From positions 1 to 19,997 of the forward strand of contig CAMWNQ010000012.1 of NCBI GenBank assembly GCA_947175655.1: a stretch of DNA of 19,997 nt, given 5' to 3'. A program made the position numbers and the translations under genes. How positions within the stretch are numbered: position 1 is the stretch's first letter; every line of letters begins with the position of its first letter. The notes under the pieces were generated by a model, which was given only the letters and a program-made list of their open reading frames with translations, made no database searches and was not told the origin of the DNA. Shown here piece by piece: positions 1 through 7,849 of the stretch. The stretch is from an uncultured Clostridia bacterium. GTDB lineage: Bacteria; Bacillota; Clostridia; Oscillospirales; Ruminococcaceae.

Positions 1-54
1 ATAATATATTATATACTTAAAATTCTTCTATGTCAACAAAAAATTTTGCATCGG

Positions 55-197
55 CACGGAAATCAATTTTGTTGGTTAAAAAAGATAATTTCACTAAAAA
101 TGATTATTTTTTAGTAATTTTTAATGTGATTTGCTATGTCACAAATCACATAATTGATACCATAAAAAACAAGAAATTTTGAAAATTGATTTCCGTG
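55..197 (+). mobile_element. MITE-like element, copy 1 (143 bp, perfect 16-bp terminal inverted repeats)
   Basis: The segment opens with CACGGAAATCAATTTT (55-70) and closes with the exact reverse complement AAAATTGATTTCCGTG (182-197). It is AT-rich and non-coding. Inside it, ATGTGATTT (124-132) and AAATCACAT (143-151) form a perfect 9-bp stem around a 10-base loop. A second copy in the same orientation lies at 1159-1320, and the two differ by roughly eight substitutions, two single-base gaps and one 20-base indel. Short length, terminal inverted repeats, no ORF and more than one copy are the usual marks of a miniature inverted-repeat transposable element. No clear target duplication directly abuts this copy. 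The strand is arbitrary. Confidence 0.75.
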
Positions 198-298
198 TGA
201 ATGTGTGTTTCAAATGATTCTATTTATGATACAAGTGATATGTTTGATTTTGTAGAGTTCTACAAACTAGAATTTATTTTACTTTCATACGTAAAAAA

Positions 299-1054
299 TT
301 ATGATATCCGTTTTACTCTCCTTCTTTCCTGGTTTGAAAAAATAACAGCTATTACTATGATAACTATTCTGCAAATAATCAGCACGTATTGATTACCACC
401 TGTTGCTAATTGCGAAAAAACATTTATTAATGAATGTGTCATTACACATATCCATAAACTACTTGTTTTTGCGTATAATGCTGACAGGATGAAGCTATTA
501 ACCAATAGTCCAGCTGTAAAATCAATTACCTGTACCTGCGATAATGTACCTTCAATATAGAAATATGAAAAATGCCAAACCCCCCACGCAAAAAAGGTTA
601 TTATAGTTGATATAATATAGCTAAATCGTTCTTCCAAAATTGGTTGAAATGTATATCTCCAACCAATTTCCTCTATGCCTCCAAATAAAATGGCTTTCAA
701 AAATAATAAAGTAGGAATATACCATATATTTATCTGAAGTTTACCCCCAAATAGAACACAGCAAAAATCTAAACTTAAGAATATAAATACAAACAAATAA
801 TTATAATATTTTTGCCATATTCCAAAAAAATCTTTTAATATGTACTTCAAACGGTACTTCTTGTATTTAACCGCAATAATAATTCCCCATAATGCAGAAG
901 AAGTTCCACCGATTCCAATAGCAATTATTCCAATAGGTGTTGTGAAATCCACACCTATTCCATGATTGCGCAATATAAAAGTTATAATACAAACAATCCA
1001 TATTTGCCCTAAAGTTCCTAACAAATAAAGGGCAATTGCATTTTTCCTGTCCAT
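299..1054 (-). CDS. CPBP family intramembrane glutamic endopeptidase (Abi/CAAX-protease-like)
   Basis: A 251-residue polytopic membrane protein with hydrophobic segments along most of its length. The CPBP (Pfam Abi) motifs are all present: the E-E-x-x-x-R motif (E128, E129, R133, in the stretch GGIEEIGWR), F-x-x-x-H in FFAWGVWHF ending at H161, and the C-terminal H-x-x-x-N (H207, N211). Members are membrane-embedded proteases related to Rce1. In Firmicutes they are tied to bacteriocin self-immunity, peptide maturation or signalling, but the substrate cannot be read here. The start at 1054 is preceded by GGAG with a six-base spacer. The gene stands alone between two copies of a MITE-like repeat, and no bacteriocin gene is visible beside it. 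A basic tail (QERRRVKR) follows the last membrane segment. Confidence 0.85.
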   Translation of the reverse strand: MDRKNAIALYLLGTLGQIWIVCIITFILRNHGIGVDFTTPIGIIAIGIGGTSSALWGIIIAVKYKKYRLKYILKDFFGIWQKYYNYLFVFIFLSLDFCCVLFGGKLQINIWYIPTLLFLKAILFGGIEEIGWRYTFQPILEERFSYIISTIITFFAWGVWHFSYFYIEGTLSQVQVIDFTAGLLVNSFILSALYAKTSSLWICVMTHSLINVFSQLATGGNQYVLIICRIVIIVIAVIFSNQERRRVKRIS

Positions 1055-1111
1055 TCATGTCTCCTATAAATTGCAATTTACAGAGAAGTTGCATCTCTGC
1101 CACTTTTACTT

Positions 1112-1141
1112 ATTATAATATGCACCTACCCCAAAAGTCAA
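1112..1141 (-). promoter_or_regulatory. Sigma-A-type promoter for the CPBP protease gene
   Basis: On the minus strand, TTGACT (1141-1136) is followed after an 18-base spacer by TATAAT (1117-1112). This lies about 60 bases upstream of the CPBP start and just inside MITE copy 2, so the gene carries its own promoter within the bracketed segment. The transcribed leader contains a small inverted repeat, CAGAGA/TCTCTG, at 1081-1099, of unknown meaning. Confidence 0.6.
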
Positions 1142-1158
1142 TAAAGGAGCTTATTTTT

Positions 1159-1320
1159 CACGGAAATCAATTTTTGTTGGTTAAAAAATATAATTACACT
1201 AAAAATGATTACTTTTGAGTAGTTTTTAATATGAAGTTTAAATTTTTAATGTGATTTGCTATGTCAAAAATCACATAATCGATACCATAAAAACAAGAAA
1301 TTTTGAAAATTGATTTCCAT
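1159..1320 (+). mobile_element. MITE-like element, copy 2 (about 162 bp, 3' terminus degraded)
   Basis: This is the same element as at 55-197 and in the same orientation. It opens with the identical 16-base terminus CACGGAAATCAATTTT (1159-1174) and ends with AAAATTGATTTCC (1306-1318), after which the last bases (AT instead of GTG) no longer match. The internal 9-bp stem ATGTGATTT/AAATCACAT is conserved. It carries 20 bases that copy 1 lacks, bounded by two copies of TTTTTAAT (1223-1230 and 1243-1250). Copy 1 therefore looks like a deletion derivative produced by slippage between those 8-bp repeats. Confidence 0.72.
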
Positions 1321-1335
1321 ATTGCATCTATTTTA

Positions 1336-1368
1336 TAAAAAAACCGCCCTCCGCAAAGGGAGAGCAGT
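1336..1368 (-). terminator. Rho-independent terminator of the fatty acid synthesis operon
   Basis: Read on the minus strand, a 10-bp stem with G-T wobbles (ACTGCTCTCC paired with GGAGGGCGGT, at 1368-1359 and 1352-1343) with a six-base loop is followed by a run of T. It lies about 20 bases after the acpP stop codon, so it ends the ten-gene fab/acc transcript and separates it from the accessory CPBP segment. Confidence 0.85.
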
Positions 1369-1388
1369 CAGTTTCAATGTAATTCAAA

Positions 1389-1625
1389 TTATTCAGCTTC
1401 TACGTTTTTTTCAAGATAGCTTGCGATATCGCCTACTGTTTTGATGTTTTCAGCAGCTTCTTCAGGAATTGAAATATCAAATTCATCTTCGATGCTTGAG
1501 ATAAGGTCTACAACGTCGAGAGAGTCAGCACCAAGGTCTTCTGTAATATTTGATTCAAGTGTAATTGTTTCAGCATCAACAGTGAGCTGGTCAGCAATGA
1601 TTTCTTTAAGTTTTTCAAAAACCAT
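1389..1625 (-). CDS. acpP: Acyl carrier protein
   Basis: A 78-residue acidic protein with the acyl carrier motif DLGADSLDVVDLI. Ser35 in DSL is the expected attachment site for 4'-phosphopantetheine. It carries the growing acyl chain as a thioester between the Fab enzymes in the cytoplasm. The length and the acidic helix after the DSL motif are typical. GGAGG stands upstream of the ATG at 1625. It is the last gene of the operon, 74 bases after accA, and is followed directly by the terminator. That distal place is unusual, because in many clostridial clusters acpP sits near fabH, fabK or fabD. A possible extra promoter at the end of accA may raise its expression. Confidence 0.97.
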   Translation of the reverse strand: MVFEKLKEIIADQLTVDAETITLESNITEDLGADSLDVVDLISSIEDEFDISIPEEAAENIKTVGDIASYLEKNVEAE

Positions 1626-1681
1626 AATAAAAATCCTCCGTTTAATTATATTTTGTTTTTATATTGATAGAAAAAAGGCTT

Positions 1682-1711
1682 ATTATAAGTTGCAACTAGT
1701 TATTCTGTGAA
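1682..1711 (-). promoter_or_regulatory. Candidate internal promoter upstream of acpP
   Basis: On the minus strand TTCACA (1711-1706) and TATAAT (1687-1682) are separated by 18 bases, giving 11 of 12 matches to the sigma-A consensus. The -35 overlaps the 3' end of accA and the -10 lies about 60 bases before acpP. The ACP polypeptide is needed in excess over the enzymes, so an extra promoter makes sense. In AT-rich DNA such matches can also arise by chance. Confidence 0.4.
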
Positions 1712-2509
1712 CTCGCCAATTTTTCTAAACTTAGTATAACGCTCTTTTAACAATTCGTCAATATCTTTTTGAGAAATTTCTGAAATTTTATGTGACAAAA
1801 ATTCCTTAATATTTTCAGTAATTTTGTCTAAATCGTTATGAGCACCCCCGAGAGGTTCTTCAATAACCGTTTCTGCAATTTTAAGTTCAAGCATATCTTT
1901 TGCGGTTATTTTCATTATTTCACAGGCTTCCTGCTCTCTTGAAGCATCTTTCCAAAGAATGCTTGCAAAACCTCTGGGCGAAAGAACTGAATACATAGCA
2001 TTTTCAAGCATAGCAAGTTCATCACATACACCAAGTGCCAAAGCTCCTCCGCTTCCCGCTTCACCAAGAACCACTGAAATTATAGGAGTACGCAAAATCA
2101 TAAATTCTGCAATATTTTTAGCAATAGCTTCTCCCTGTCCTCTTTCCTCAGCAGCAACACCACAGAAAGCTCCAGGAGTATCTATAAAACATATTACAGG
2201 ACGATGAAATTTTTCTGCCTGTTTTGCAAGTCTTAAAGCTTTCCTGTATCCTTCAGGGTGAGGCATTGCAAAATTGCAATTTTTATTTTCATTTATATCT
2301 CTGCCTTTTACCTGTGCTATAATTGTAACAGGAATATTGTTTAAACGTCCTATTCCCCCCATTATAGCACCATCATCACCATAATGACGGTCTCCGTGCA
2401 TTTCATAAAAATCAGTAAATATAAGAGGGATATAGTCATTTATAGTAGGTCTGTTCTTATTATGTATAAGCTGAAGACACTCCCAAGCTGTTCTAGTTTC
2501 ATTTTCCAT
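1700..2509 (-). CDS. accA: Acetyl-CoA carboxylase carboxyltransferase, alpha subunit
   Basis: A 269-residue crotonase-fold carboxyltransferase subunit. With AccD it transfers the carboxyl group from biotin on AccB to acetyl-CoA, giving malonyl-CoA. Visible family features are the DFYEMHGDRHYGDDGAI segment, the glycine-rich GEAGSGGALALGVCDELAML loop that shapes the active site, and the AMYSVLSPRGFASILWKD region. It is shorter than E. coli AccA (about 319 residues), which is common in Firmicutes. The ATG at 2509 follows accD after 8 bases, as in a coupled acc operon. No missing motif was seen. Confidence 0.95.
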   Translation of the reverse strand: MENETRTAWECLQLIHNKNRPTINDYIPLIFTDFYEMHGDRHYGDDGAIMGGIGRLNNIPVTIIAQVKGRDINENKNCNFAMPHPEGYRKALRLAKQAEKFHRPVICFIDTPGAFCGVAAEERGQGEAIAKNIAEFMILRTPIISVVLGEAGSGGALALGVCDELAMLENAMYSVLSPRGFASILWKDASREQEACEIMKITAKDMLELKIAETVIEEPLGGAHNDLDKITENIKEFLSHKISEISQKDIDELLKERYTKFRKIGEFTE

Positions 2510-2517
2510 AAATTTTT

Positions 2518-3372
2518 TTATTCCTCCGATTCAGGCAAATAACCATGAAGTTTAAGAAGATGAGAAAGTGTACTTCTCATTTTTTTTCTTTCAACAATCA
2601 TATCAACAAAACCTTTTTCCTGCAAAAATTCAGCAAGCTGAAAATCATCAGGAAGTCTTTGTTTTATAGTACCTTCAATTACACGTCTTCCAGCAAATCC
2701 CACAAGAACTTTAGGTTCTGCTATTATAATATCTCCTAGAGATGCAAAACTTGCAGTTACTCCTCCTGTAGTAGGGTCAGTAAGTACTGTTATATAAAGC
2801 AGTCCTGCCTGATTATGAAGAGAAACAGCTCCGGAAGTTTTAGCCATCTGCATAAGTGAAACTATTCCCTCCTGCATTCTTGCACCGCCTGATGCAGTAA
2901 ATATTACTACAGGCAGTTTTCTTTCAGTTGCAGTTTCAAATACTCTTGTAATCTTTTCACCGACTACACTACCCATAGATGCCATCATATATCTTGAATC
3001 CATAACGGCTATTATTACACGTGAACCTTTTATTTTTGCCTCACCTGTTACGACAGCATCAGAAAGGCCCGTTTTTTCACGTATCTCCTGTTGTTTTTCT
3101 TCATATTCCGGATAATCTATAGGATTACAGCTTTTCATATCCTTATCGAATTCTATAAAGCTGTCTTTATCAACCGTCATCATAATACGTTCTCTTGCAG
3201 TCACTCTGCCGTGATAATTACAATTCGGACATACTTTTACAAGCTCAACATAATGTTCTTCAGTAATAACGTTTTGACAACGGGGACACTTAAACTTTGG
3301 CTTTTCAGCGTCAGTTTTTGTATTATCATCATTAAATCGTTTTGTAACGATTTTGAATAAATCTTCAAGCAT
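2518..3372 (-). CDS. accD: Acetyl-CoA carboxylase carboxyltransferase, beta subunit
   Basis: A 284-residue subunit with an N-terminal four-cysteine zinc ribbon (C29, C32, C48, C51, seen as CPRC and CPNC), followed by the crotonase-fold carboxyltransferase domain. The ASGGARMQEG and DPTTGGVTASFASLGD glycine-rich motifs are clear. Together with AccA it forms the heterotetrameric carboxyltransferase that makes malonyl-CoA. The length matches the usual bacterial AccD (about 285-305). It lies 27 bases after accC and 8 bases before accA in the same operon. Confidence 0.96.
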   Translation of the reverse strand: MLEDLFKIVTKRFNDDNTKTDAEKPKFKCPRCQNVITEEHYVELVKVCPNCNYHGRVTARERIMMTVDKDSFIEFDKDMKSCNPIDYPEYEEKQQEIREKTGLSDAVVTGEAKIKGSRVIIAVMDSRYMMASMGSVVGEKITRVFETATERKLPVVIFTASGGARMQEGIVSLMQMAKTSGAVSLHNQAGLLYITVLTDPTTGGVTASFASLGDIIIAEPKVLVGFAGRRVIEGTIKQRLPDDFQLAEFLQEKGFVDMIVERKKMRSTLSHLLKLHGYLPESEE

Positions 3373-3399
3373 TTATATATTCTCCGCAGTTTATTTTTA

Positions 3400-4755
3400 T
3401 TATTTCTTCTTACGTTTTTCCGTATATTCATTGAGATAGCCTATATTATATTTTCCGGTTTCAAAATCATGATTTTTTATAAGTTCAAGCTGGAAATCAA
3501 CATTAGTATCAACACCATCAACTATGAATTCTGACAATGCCCATTTCATTTTAAGTATTGCTTCTTCCCTTGTAGAACCGTGTGCAATAACTTTAGCAAT
3601 CATTGAATCATAATAAGGCGTTATTGAATATCCCTGATATACTGCTGTATCTATTCTTATTCCAGGGCCTCCTGGTATATTAAGAGCCTCTATCCTTCCC
3701 GGAGAAGGTCTAAAATCAAGGTCAGGATTTTCGGCATTGATTCTGCATTCTATAGCGTGACCACTTATTTTGATATCTTCCTGTCTGATATCAAGTTTTT
3801 CACCTGATGCAATTTTTATCTGTGCTTTAACAAGGTCAAAACCTGTAACCGCCTCAGTAATCGGATGTTCTACCTGTATTCTTGTATTCATTTCCATAAA
3901 ATAGAAATTTCTGTCATCATCTACAAGAAATTCAATAGTTCCGGCATTGTAGTATCCGCATTGTCTTGATGCAATAAGTGCGGATTCACCCATTTTTTTA
4001 CGAAGTTCAGGACTTACAACCGGACTTGGACTTTCTTCAAGAACTTTCTGATTTCTTCTTTGCATACTACAATCACGTTCACCAAGATATATTGCATTTC
4101 CATATTTATCCGCAACAATCTGTATTTCAACGTGATGCGGATTTATAAGAAACTTTTCAATATATACCGAATCATCACCAAAGAAATTTTTAGCTTCCTG
4201 TTGAGCCATAAGCATCTGATTTTCAAGTTCTTCAGGAGTATCAACACGTCTTATGCCTCTTCCTCCGCCTCCTGCTGAGGCTTTTACCAGTACCGGATAT
4301 CCTGCTTTTTCTGCAATCTGTCTAGCTTCATCAAGAGTTCTGACTGCTCCCTTTGAACCCGGTATAACCGGAACACCGGCATTTTCCATAGTAACTTTTG
4401 CTTTTGCTTTGTCACCAAGCATCTCTATTGATTCATATGAAGGTCCTATAAATTCTATTCTAAATTTCTCACATAATCTTGCAAATTCAGCATTTTCTGA
4501 AAGGAATCCGAAACCAGGATGAATAGCATCAGAATTTGTTATAATTGCAGCAGATATAATTGCCTCCATATTCAAATAACTGTCTTTTGTTGACGGAGGC
4601 CCTATACATACAGATTCATCTGCAATCTGTGCGTGAAGAGCATTTTTATCAGCTGTAGAATATACGGCAACACATCTTATTCCGAGTTCACGGCAGGCAC
4701 GTATAATTCTTACTGCAATTTCTCCTCTGTTGGCAATCAATACTTTTTTAAACAT
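3400..4755 (-). CDS. accC: Biotin carboxylase subunit of acetyl-CoA carboxylase
   Basis: An ATP-grasp enzyme that carboxylates the biotin carried on AccB using ATP and bicarbonate. The N-terminal KVLIANRGEIAVRIIRACRE segment, the ATP-binding glycine loop ASAGGGGRGIR, and the EMNTRIQVEHPITEAVTG motif are intact. The ATG at 4755 is preferred because GGTGAG lies seven bases upstream. It gives 451 residues, close to the 449 of E. coli AccC. An alternative GTG at 4767 would add four residues (MSNI) but has no ribosome binding site. The ribosome binding site overlaps the end of fabZ (stop at 4760-4762), so translation is probably coupled to fabZ. Confidence 0.96.
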   Translation of the reverse strand: MFKKVLIANRGEIAVRIIRACRELGIRCVAVYSTADKNALHAQIADESVCIGPPSTKDSYLNMEAIISAAIITNSDAIHPGFGFLSENAEFARLCEKFRIEFIGPSYESIEMLGDKAKAKVTMENAGVPVIPGSKGAVRTLDEARQIAEKAGYPVLVKASAGGGGRGIRRVDTPEELENQMLMAQQEAKNFFGDDSVYIEKFLINPHHVEIQIVADKYGNAIYLGERDCSMQRRNQKVLEESPSPVVSPELRKKMGESALIASRQCGYYNAGTIEFLVDDDRNFYFMEMNTRIQVEHPITEAVTGFDLVKAQIKIASGEKLDIRQEDIKISGHAIECRINAENPDLDFRPSPGRIEALNIPGGPGIRIDTAVYQGYSITPYYDSMIAKVIAHGSTREEAILKMKWALSEFIVDGVDTNVDFQLELIKNHDFETGKYNIGYLNEYTEKRKKK

Positions 4756-4759
4756 TATA

Positions 4760-5197
4760 TTACTCACCTACAGCAAATGTAATTTCACATGAAACTGCTT
4801 TCTTTCCGTCTACAGTAGCAAGAGCCTTTCCTGTTCCGACAGGTCCTCTTACCTTGATTATCTCAACTTCAAGGTCAAGAACATCTCCTGGTACAACCTG
4901 CTTGCGGAACTTAGCCTTATCAATACCGCCAAAGAATGCAATTTTTCCTTTATATTCTGGTTTTGAAAGCATACATACAGCCCCTGCCTGTGCAAGCATC
5001 TCAACCATAAGAACTCCAGGAGTTACTGGATAGTTCGGAAAATGTCCCTTAAACCAGAAATCGTCTTCCTTTATATATTTTCTTGCTTTTATTTTTACGC
5101 CTACTTCCATTTCAAGAACTTCATCTATAAGAAGAAATGGGTCTCTGTGTGGGATTACTTCCATAATCTGTTCCTTGTTCATTAAAACATCTGCCAT
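4760..5197 (-). CDS. fabZ: 3-hydroxyacyl-[acyl-carrier-protein] dehydratase
   Basis: A 145-residue hot-dog-fold dehydratase that converts 3-hydroxyacyl-ACP to trans-2-enoyl-ACP. The catalytic His52 lies in GHFPNYPVTPGV and the acidic partner Glu66 in VEMLAQAGAV, both at the expected spacing. The length agrees with FabZ rather than the longer FabA, and no fabA or fabN isomerase is seen. Unsaturated fatty acid synthesis, if present, would need another route or a bifunctional FabZ. AAGGAAG precedes the ATG. The 51-base gap from accB holds no promoter that I can defend. Confidence 0.95.
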   Translation of the reverse strand: MADVLMNKEQIMEVIPHRDPFLLIDEVLEMEVGVKIKARKYIKEDDFWFKGHFPNYPVTPGVLMVEMLAQAGAVCMLSKPEYKGKIAFFGGIDKAKFRKQVVPGDVLDLEVEIIKVRGPVGTGKALATVDGKKAVSCEITFAVGE

Positions 5198-5248
5198 TAG
5201 TTTTTTCTTCCTTTATCTATATATTTTATATGTTTCTATCAGAAAACA

Positions 5249-5719
5249 TCAGCCTATAATCATAATCGGCTGATCATACTCAACAGCCTGACCGCTGTCA
5301 ACAAGTATATCAAGAACTTCACCATCAAAATCACTCTGAACTTCATTCATAAGCTTCATTGATTCAATAATCATAATGACATCGCCTTTTTTAACCTTGT
5401 CACCTATCTTTACAAAAGAAGGCTTATCAGGCGCAGGAGATGAATAGAAAGTTCCTACAATTGGAGACTTAACTATATTGCCCTTTACTAAGTTTTTATT
5501 ATTTTCAGTATTTTCAACCACATCAGCAACGCTTGTATTCTGTGACACTATAACAGGCTGGGAATCAACAGAAGAAACTACTTTTCTTGCTCCCTCAATA
5601 ACTATTTCATCATTTCCGTTTTTAATTTTTATTTTTCCAAGTTCATTTTCTTTAACTGTCCTTGCAAGACCTTTTATCTCATCAAGAGTAAGACCGCAGG
5701 ATATTATTTTTTCATCCAT
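5249..5719 (-). CDS. accB: Biotin carboxyl carrier protein of acetyl-CoA carboxylase
   Basis: The C-terminal biotinyl domain carries the ESMKLMNE motif, with Lys122 as the biotinylation site, and a glycine-rich partner segment (IVGTFYSSPAPDKPSFVKIG). The N-terminal part (about 1-50) is the AccB oligomerisation region, linked by a flexible stretch rich in Val, Asn and Ser. The protein delivers carboxybiotin from AccC to AccAD. The start at 5719 (156 residues) is chosen because GGAG (5731-5728) stands eight bases upstream. The in-frame TTG at 5737 would put that Shine-Dalgarno inside the gene. It begins about 20 bases after the fabF stop. Confidence 0.95.
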   Translation of the reverse strand: MDEKIISCGLTLDEIKGLARTVKENELGKIKIKNGNDEIVIEGARKVVSSVDSQPVIVSQNTSVADVVENTENNKNLVKGNIVKSPIVGTFYSSPAPDKPSFVKIGDKVKKGDVIMIIESMKLMNEVQSDFDGEVLDILVDSGQAVEYDQPIMIIG

Positions 5720-5740
5720 ATTTTTAACTCCATTCAATAA

Positions 5741-6994
5741 TCAGTCATTAACTTTTTTCAGACAAATTGTAGCATTATGTCCACCGAATCCGAGAGAATT
5801 TGAAAGAGCAGATTTTACTTCCTGTTTTATATTGCCCTCAACACAATAATTCAAATCACATTCTTCGTCAGGAACTTTATATCCTACAGTCTTATGAATA
5901 AGACCTTCTTTTATAGTTTTGGCTGTTACTATTGCCTCAACTGCTCCGGCTGCACCAAGAAGATGTCCAATCATTGACTTTGTGGAATTAATCTTGACAT
6001 TATATGCCTCATCACCAAGAGCATTTTTTATAGCTCTTGTTTCGTACTTATCATTAAGACCTGTTGATGTGCCATGTGCATTTATATAATCTATATCTTC
6101 AGGAGCAAGTCCTGCTTCACTTATTGCAAGACTGATTGCCATTCCAGCAGCTTCTCCTTCCGGTGCAGGAGATGTCATATGATAACCGTCACAAGTTGCA
6201 CCATATCCGGCAATCTCAGCATATATTTCAGCACCTCTTGCCTTGGCATGTTCATACTCTTCAAGCACAAGTATTCCACAGCCTTCGCCAAGAACAAAAC
6301 CGCTTCTTTCCTTATCAAAAGGTATAGATGCACGTTCAAGGTCAGAAGATTTTGTAAGAGCTTTCATATTACTGAATCCGCCTAATGCAAATTCAGTAAC
6401 CGTACTTTCTGTTCCTCCGCATATGCATACATCAAGATATCCATCCTTGATTTTTCTGAAAGCTTCACCGATTGCGTGAGTTGCAGAAGCACAGGCTGTA
6501 ACTGTTGAGAAATTAGCTCCTCTGAAACCTGTCTTTATTGAAACAGTACCGGCTGCCATATTAGAAATCATCATCGGAATATAGAATACTGATACTTTAT
6601 TAGGACCTTTTTCAATATATTTGCTATGTTCCTGTTCTGTCAGTTCAAGACCTCCTATGCCACAACCTATGATTACTCCGGCTCTGTAAGGATCTATATC
6701 TTTGAAATCAGTACCGCAGTCTTTAAGAGCTTCACTTGTTGAAACAAGAGCAAATTTAGTAAATCTGTCAAGTCTTCTTGATTCTTTCTTGTCAAAACAA
6801 AGAGAATCATTATAATAATCCTCTTCATTGAAATTTTTTACTGTACCTGCAATTGAAACTCCGGTTCTTGAAGTGTCAAATTTATCCACAAATGAAAAAC
6901 CTATTTTATTTTCAACTATTCCCTGCCAAAAATCATTGACATTATTGCCAAGAGGATTGACAGTTCCCATACCTGTTATTACTACTCTCTTCAT
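5741..6994 (-). CDS. fabF: Beta-ketoacyl-ACP synthase II
   Basis: A 417-residue elongating condensing enzyme with the thiolase fold. The catalytic triad is present: Cys168 in TVTACASATHAIGEA, His307 in NAHGTSTGLND, and His344 in KSMIGHLLGAAGA, with Lys339 before it. It condenses malonyl-ACP with acyl-ACP. The length (E. coli FabF is 413) and the C-H-H residues separate it from FabH (C-H-N). As the only elongating synthase in the cluster, it probably does all elongation steps unless a fabB-like gene lies elsewhere. It lies 29 bases after fabG and 21 bases before accB. Confidence 0.97.
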   Translation of the reverse strand: MKRVVITGMGTVNPLGNNVNDFWQGIVENKIGFSFVDKFDTSRTGVSIAGTVKNFNEEDYYNDSLCFDKKESRRLDRFTKFALVSTSEALKDCGTDFKDIDPYRAGVIIGCGIGGLELTEQEHSKYIEKGPNKVSVFYIPMMISNMAAGTVSIKTGFRGANFSTVTACASATHAIGEAFRKIKDGYLDVCICGGTESTVTEFALGGFSNMKALTKSSDLERASIPFDKERSGFVLGEGCGILVLEEYEHAKARGAEIYAEIAGYGATCDGYHMTSPAPEGEAAGMAISLAISEAGLAPEDIDYINAHGTSTGLNDKYETRAIKNALGDEAYNVKINSTKSMIGHLLGAAGAVEAIVTAKTIKEGLIHKTVGYKVPDEECDLNYCVEGNIKQEVKSALSNSLGFGGHNATICLKKVND

Positions 6995-7023
6995 CTAATT
7001 ATAACTTCCTTTCTTTTACTTTT

Positions 7024-7764
7024 TTACATTGAAAGTCCGCCTGAAATTTCTATTACCTGTCCTGTTACGTAACTTGAGTCCGAAGATGCAAGGAATGATA
7101 CAACTCCTGCGATTTCTTCAACTTCACCATATCTTTTCATTGCAATCTGAGCAAGCATTGCATCTCTCTGAGCATCTGTAAGCTTGTCAGTCATAGGAGT
7201 TTTTATAAATCCGGGGGCTACTGCATTACAGGTAATACCTCTTGAACCGAATTCCTTTGCTGTTGTCTTGGTCATACCTATTATTGCAGCCTTTGATGCA
7301 GAATAATTAAACTGTCCAGCATTTCCGTAAAGTCCTGCAACTGATGCAAGATTTATTATATGTCCGCTTCTCTGCTTCATCATAACAAGACTTACATGTT
7401 TTGTCATATTAAATACACTCTTCTGGTTTACTGCGATTACTGCATCATAACTTTCCTCGCTCATTCTTGCAAGAAGACCGTCTTTAGTAATACCTGCATT
7501 ATTTACAAGCACATCTATTGAACCAAATTCGTTCTTTATGTTCTTTACCATTTTTTCGCATTCATCATATTTTGAAACATCTGCTGGAAAACATACTGAT
7601 TTAACTCCGAATGCCTGACATTCTTCAGCAACCTTTTCAGCATTAACTTTGTCACTGTCGCTTGGGTAATGATTTATTGCTATATCAAATCCATCTTTTG
7701 CAAGTCTTTTTGCTATACAAGCACCTATTCCCTGAGATGCTCCTGTTATAATTGCAAGTGCCAT
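7024..7764 (-). CDS. fabG: 3-oxoacyl-[acyl-carrier-protein] reductase
   Basis: A 246-residue classical short-chain dehydrogenase. The nucleotide-binding loop is GASQGIG (residues 8-14), NNAG lies at 88-91, and the catalytic Ser141-Tyr154-Lys158 are in NLASVAGLYGNAGQFNYSASK. It reduces 3-ketoacyl-ACP with NADPH. The length and operon place identify it as FabG rather than a generic SDR. GGAGGAAT lies just upstream of the ATG. The 85 bases between it and fabK are the longest gap inside the operon. They contain AT-rich sequence but no promoter or terminator that I can support. Confidence 0.95.
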   Translation of the reverse strand: MALAIITGASQGIGACIAKRLAKDGFDIAINHYPSDSDKVNAEKVAEECQAFGVKSVCFPADVSKYDECEKMVKNIKNEFGSIDVLVNNAGITKDGLLARMSEESYDAVIAVNQKSVFNMTKHVSLVMMKQRSGHIINLASVAGLYGNAGQFNYSASKAAIIGMTKTTAKEFGSRGITCNAVAPGFIKTPMTDKLTDAQRDAMLAQIAMKRYGEVEEIAGVVSFLASSDSSYVTGQVIEISGGLSM

Positions 7765-7849
7765 ATTTATTCCTCCAAATTATTTTTTCAATCCACGTGT
7801 TTTCGCACTACATAGAATAATAAATATTATTAAACTACACTAATTTTTA

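Noticed and set aside
249..266. Palindrome TTTGTAGAGTTCTACAAA downstream of the CPBP gene, as a terminator
   Set aside because: The stem is short and is not followed by a T run on the minus strand.
201..392. 63-codon plus-strand open frame starting just after MITE copy 1
   Set aside because: It overlaps the CPBP gene antisense, has no ribosome binding site and shows no protein-like pattern.
1081..1099. CAGAGA/TCTCTG hairpin in the CPBP leader as a regulatory RNA
   Set aside because: A six-bp stem alone is too weak to call, and there is no alternative structure or conserved motif.
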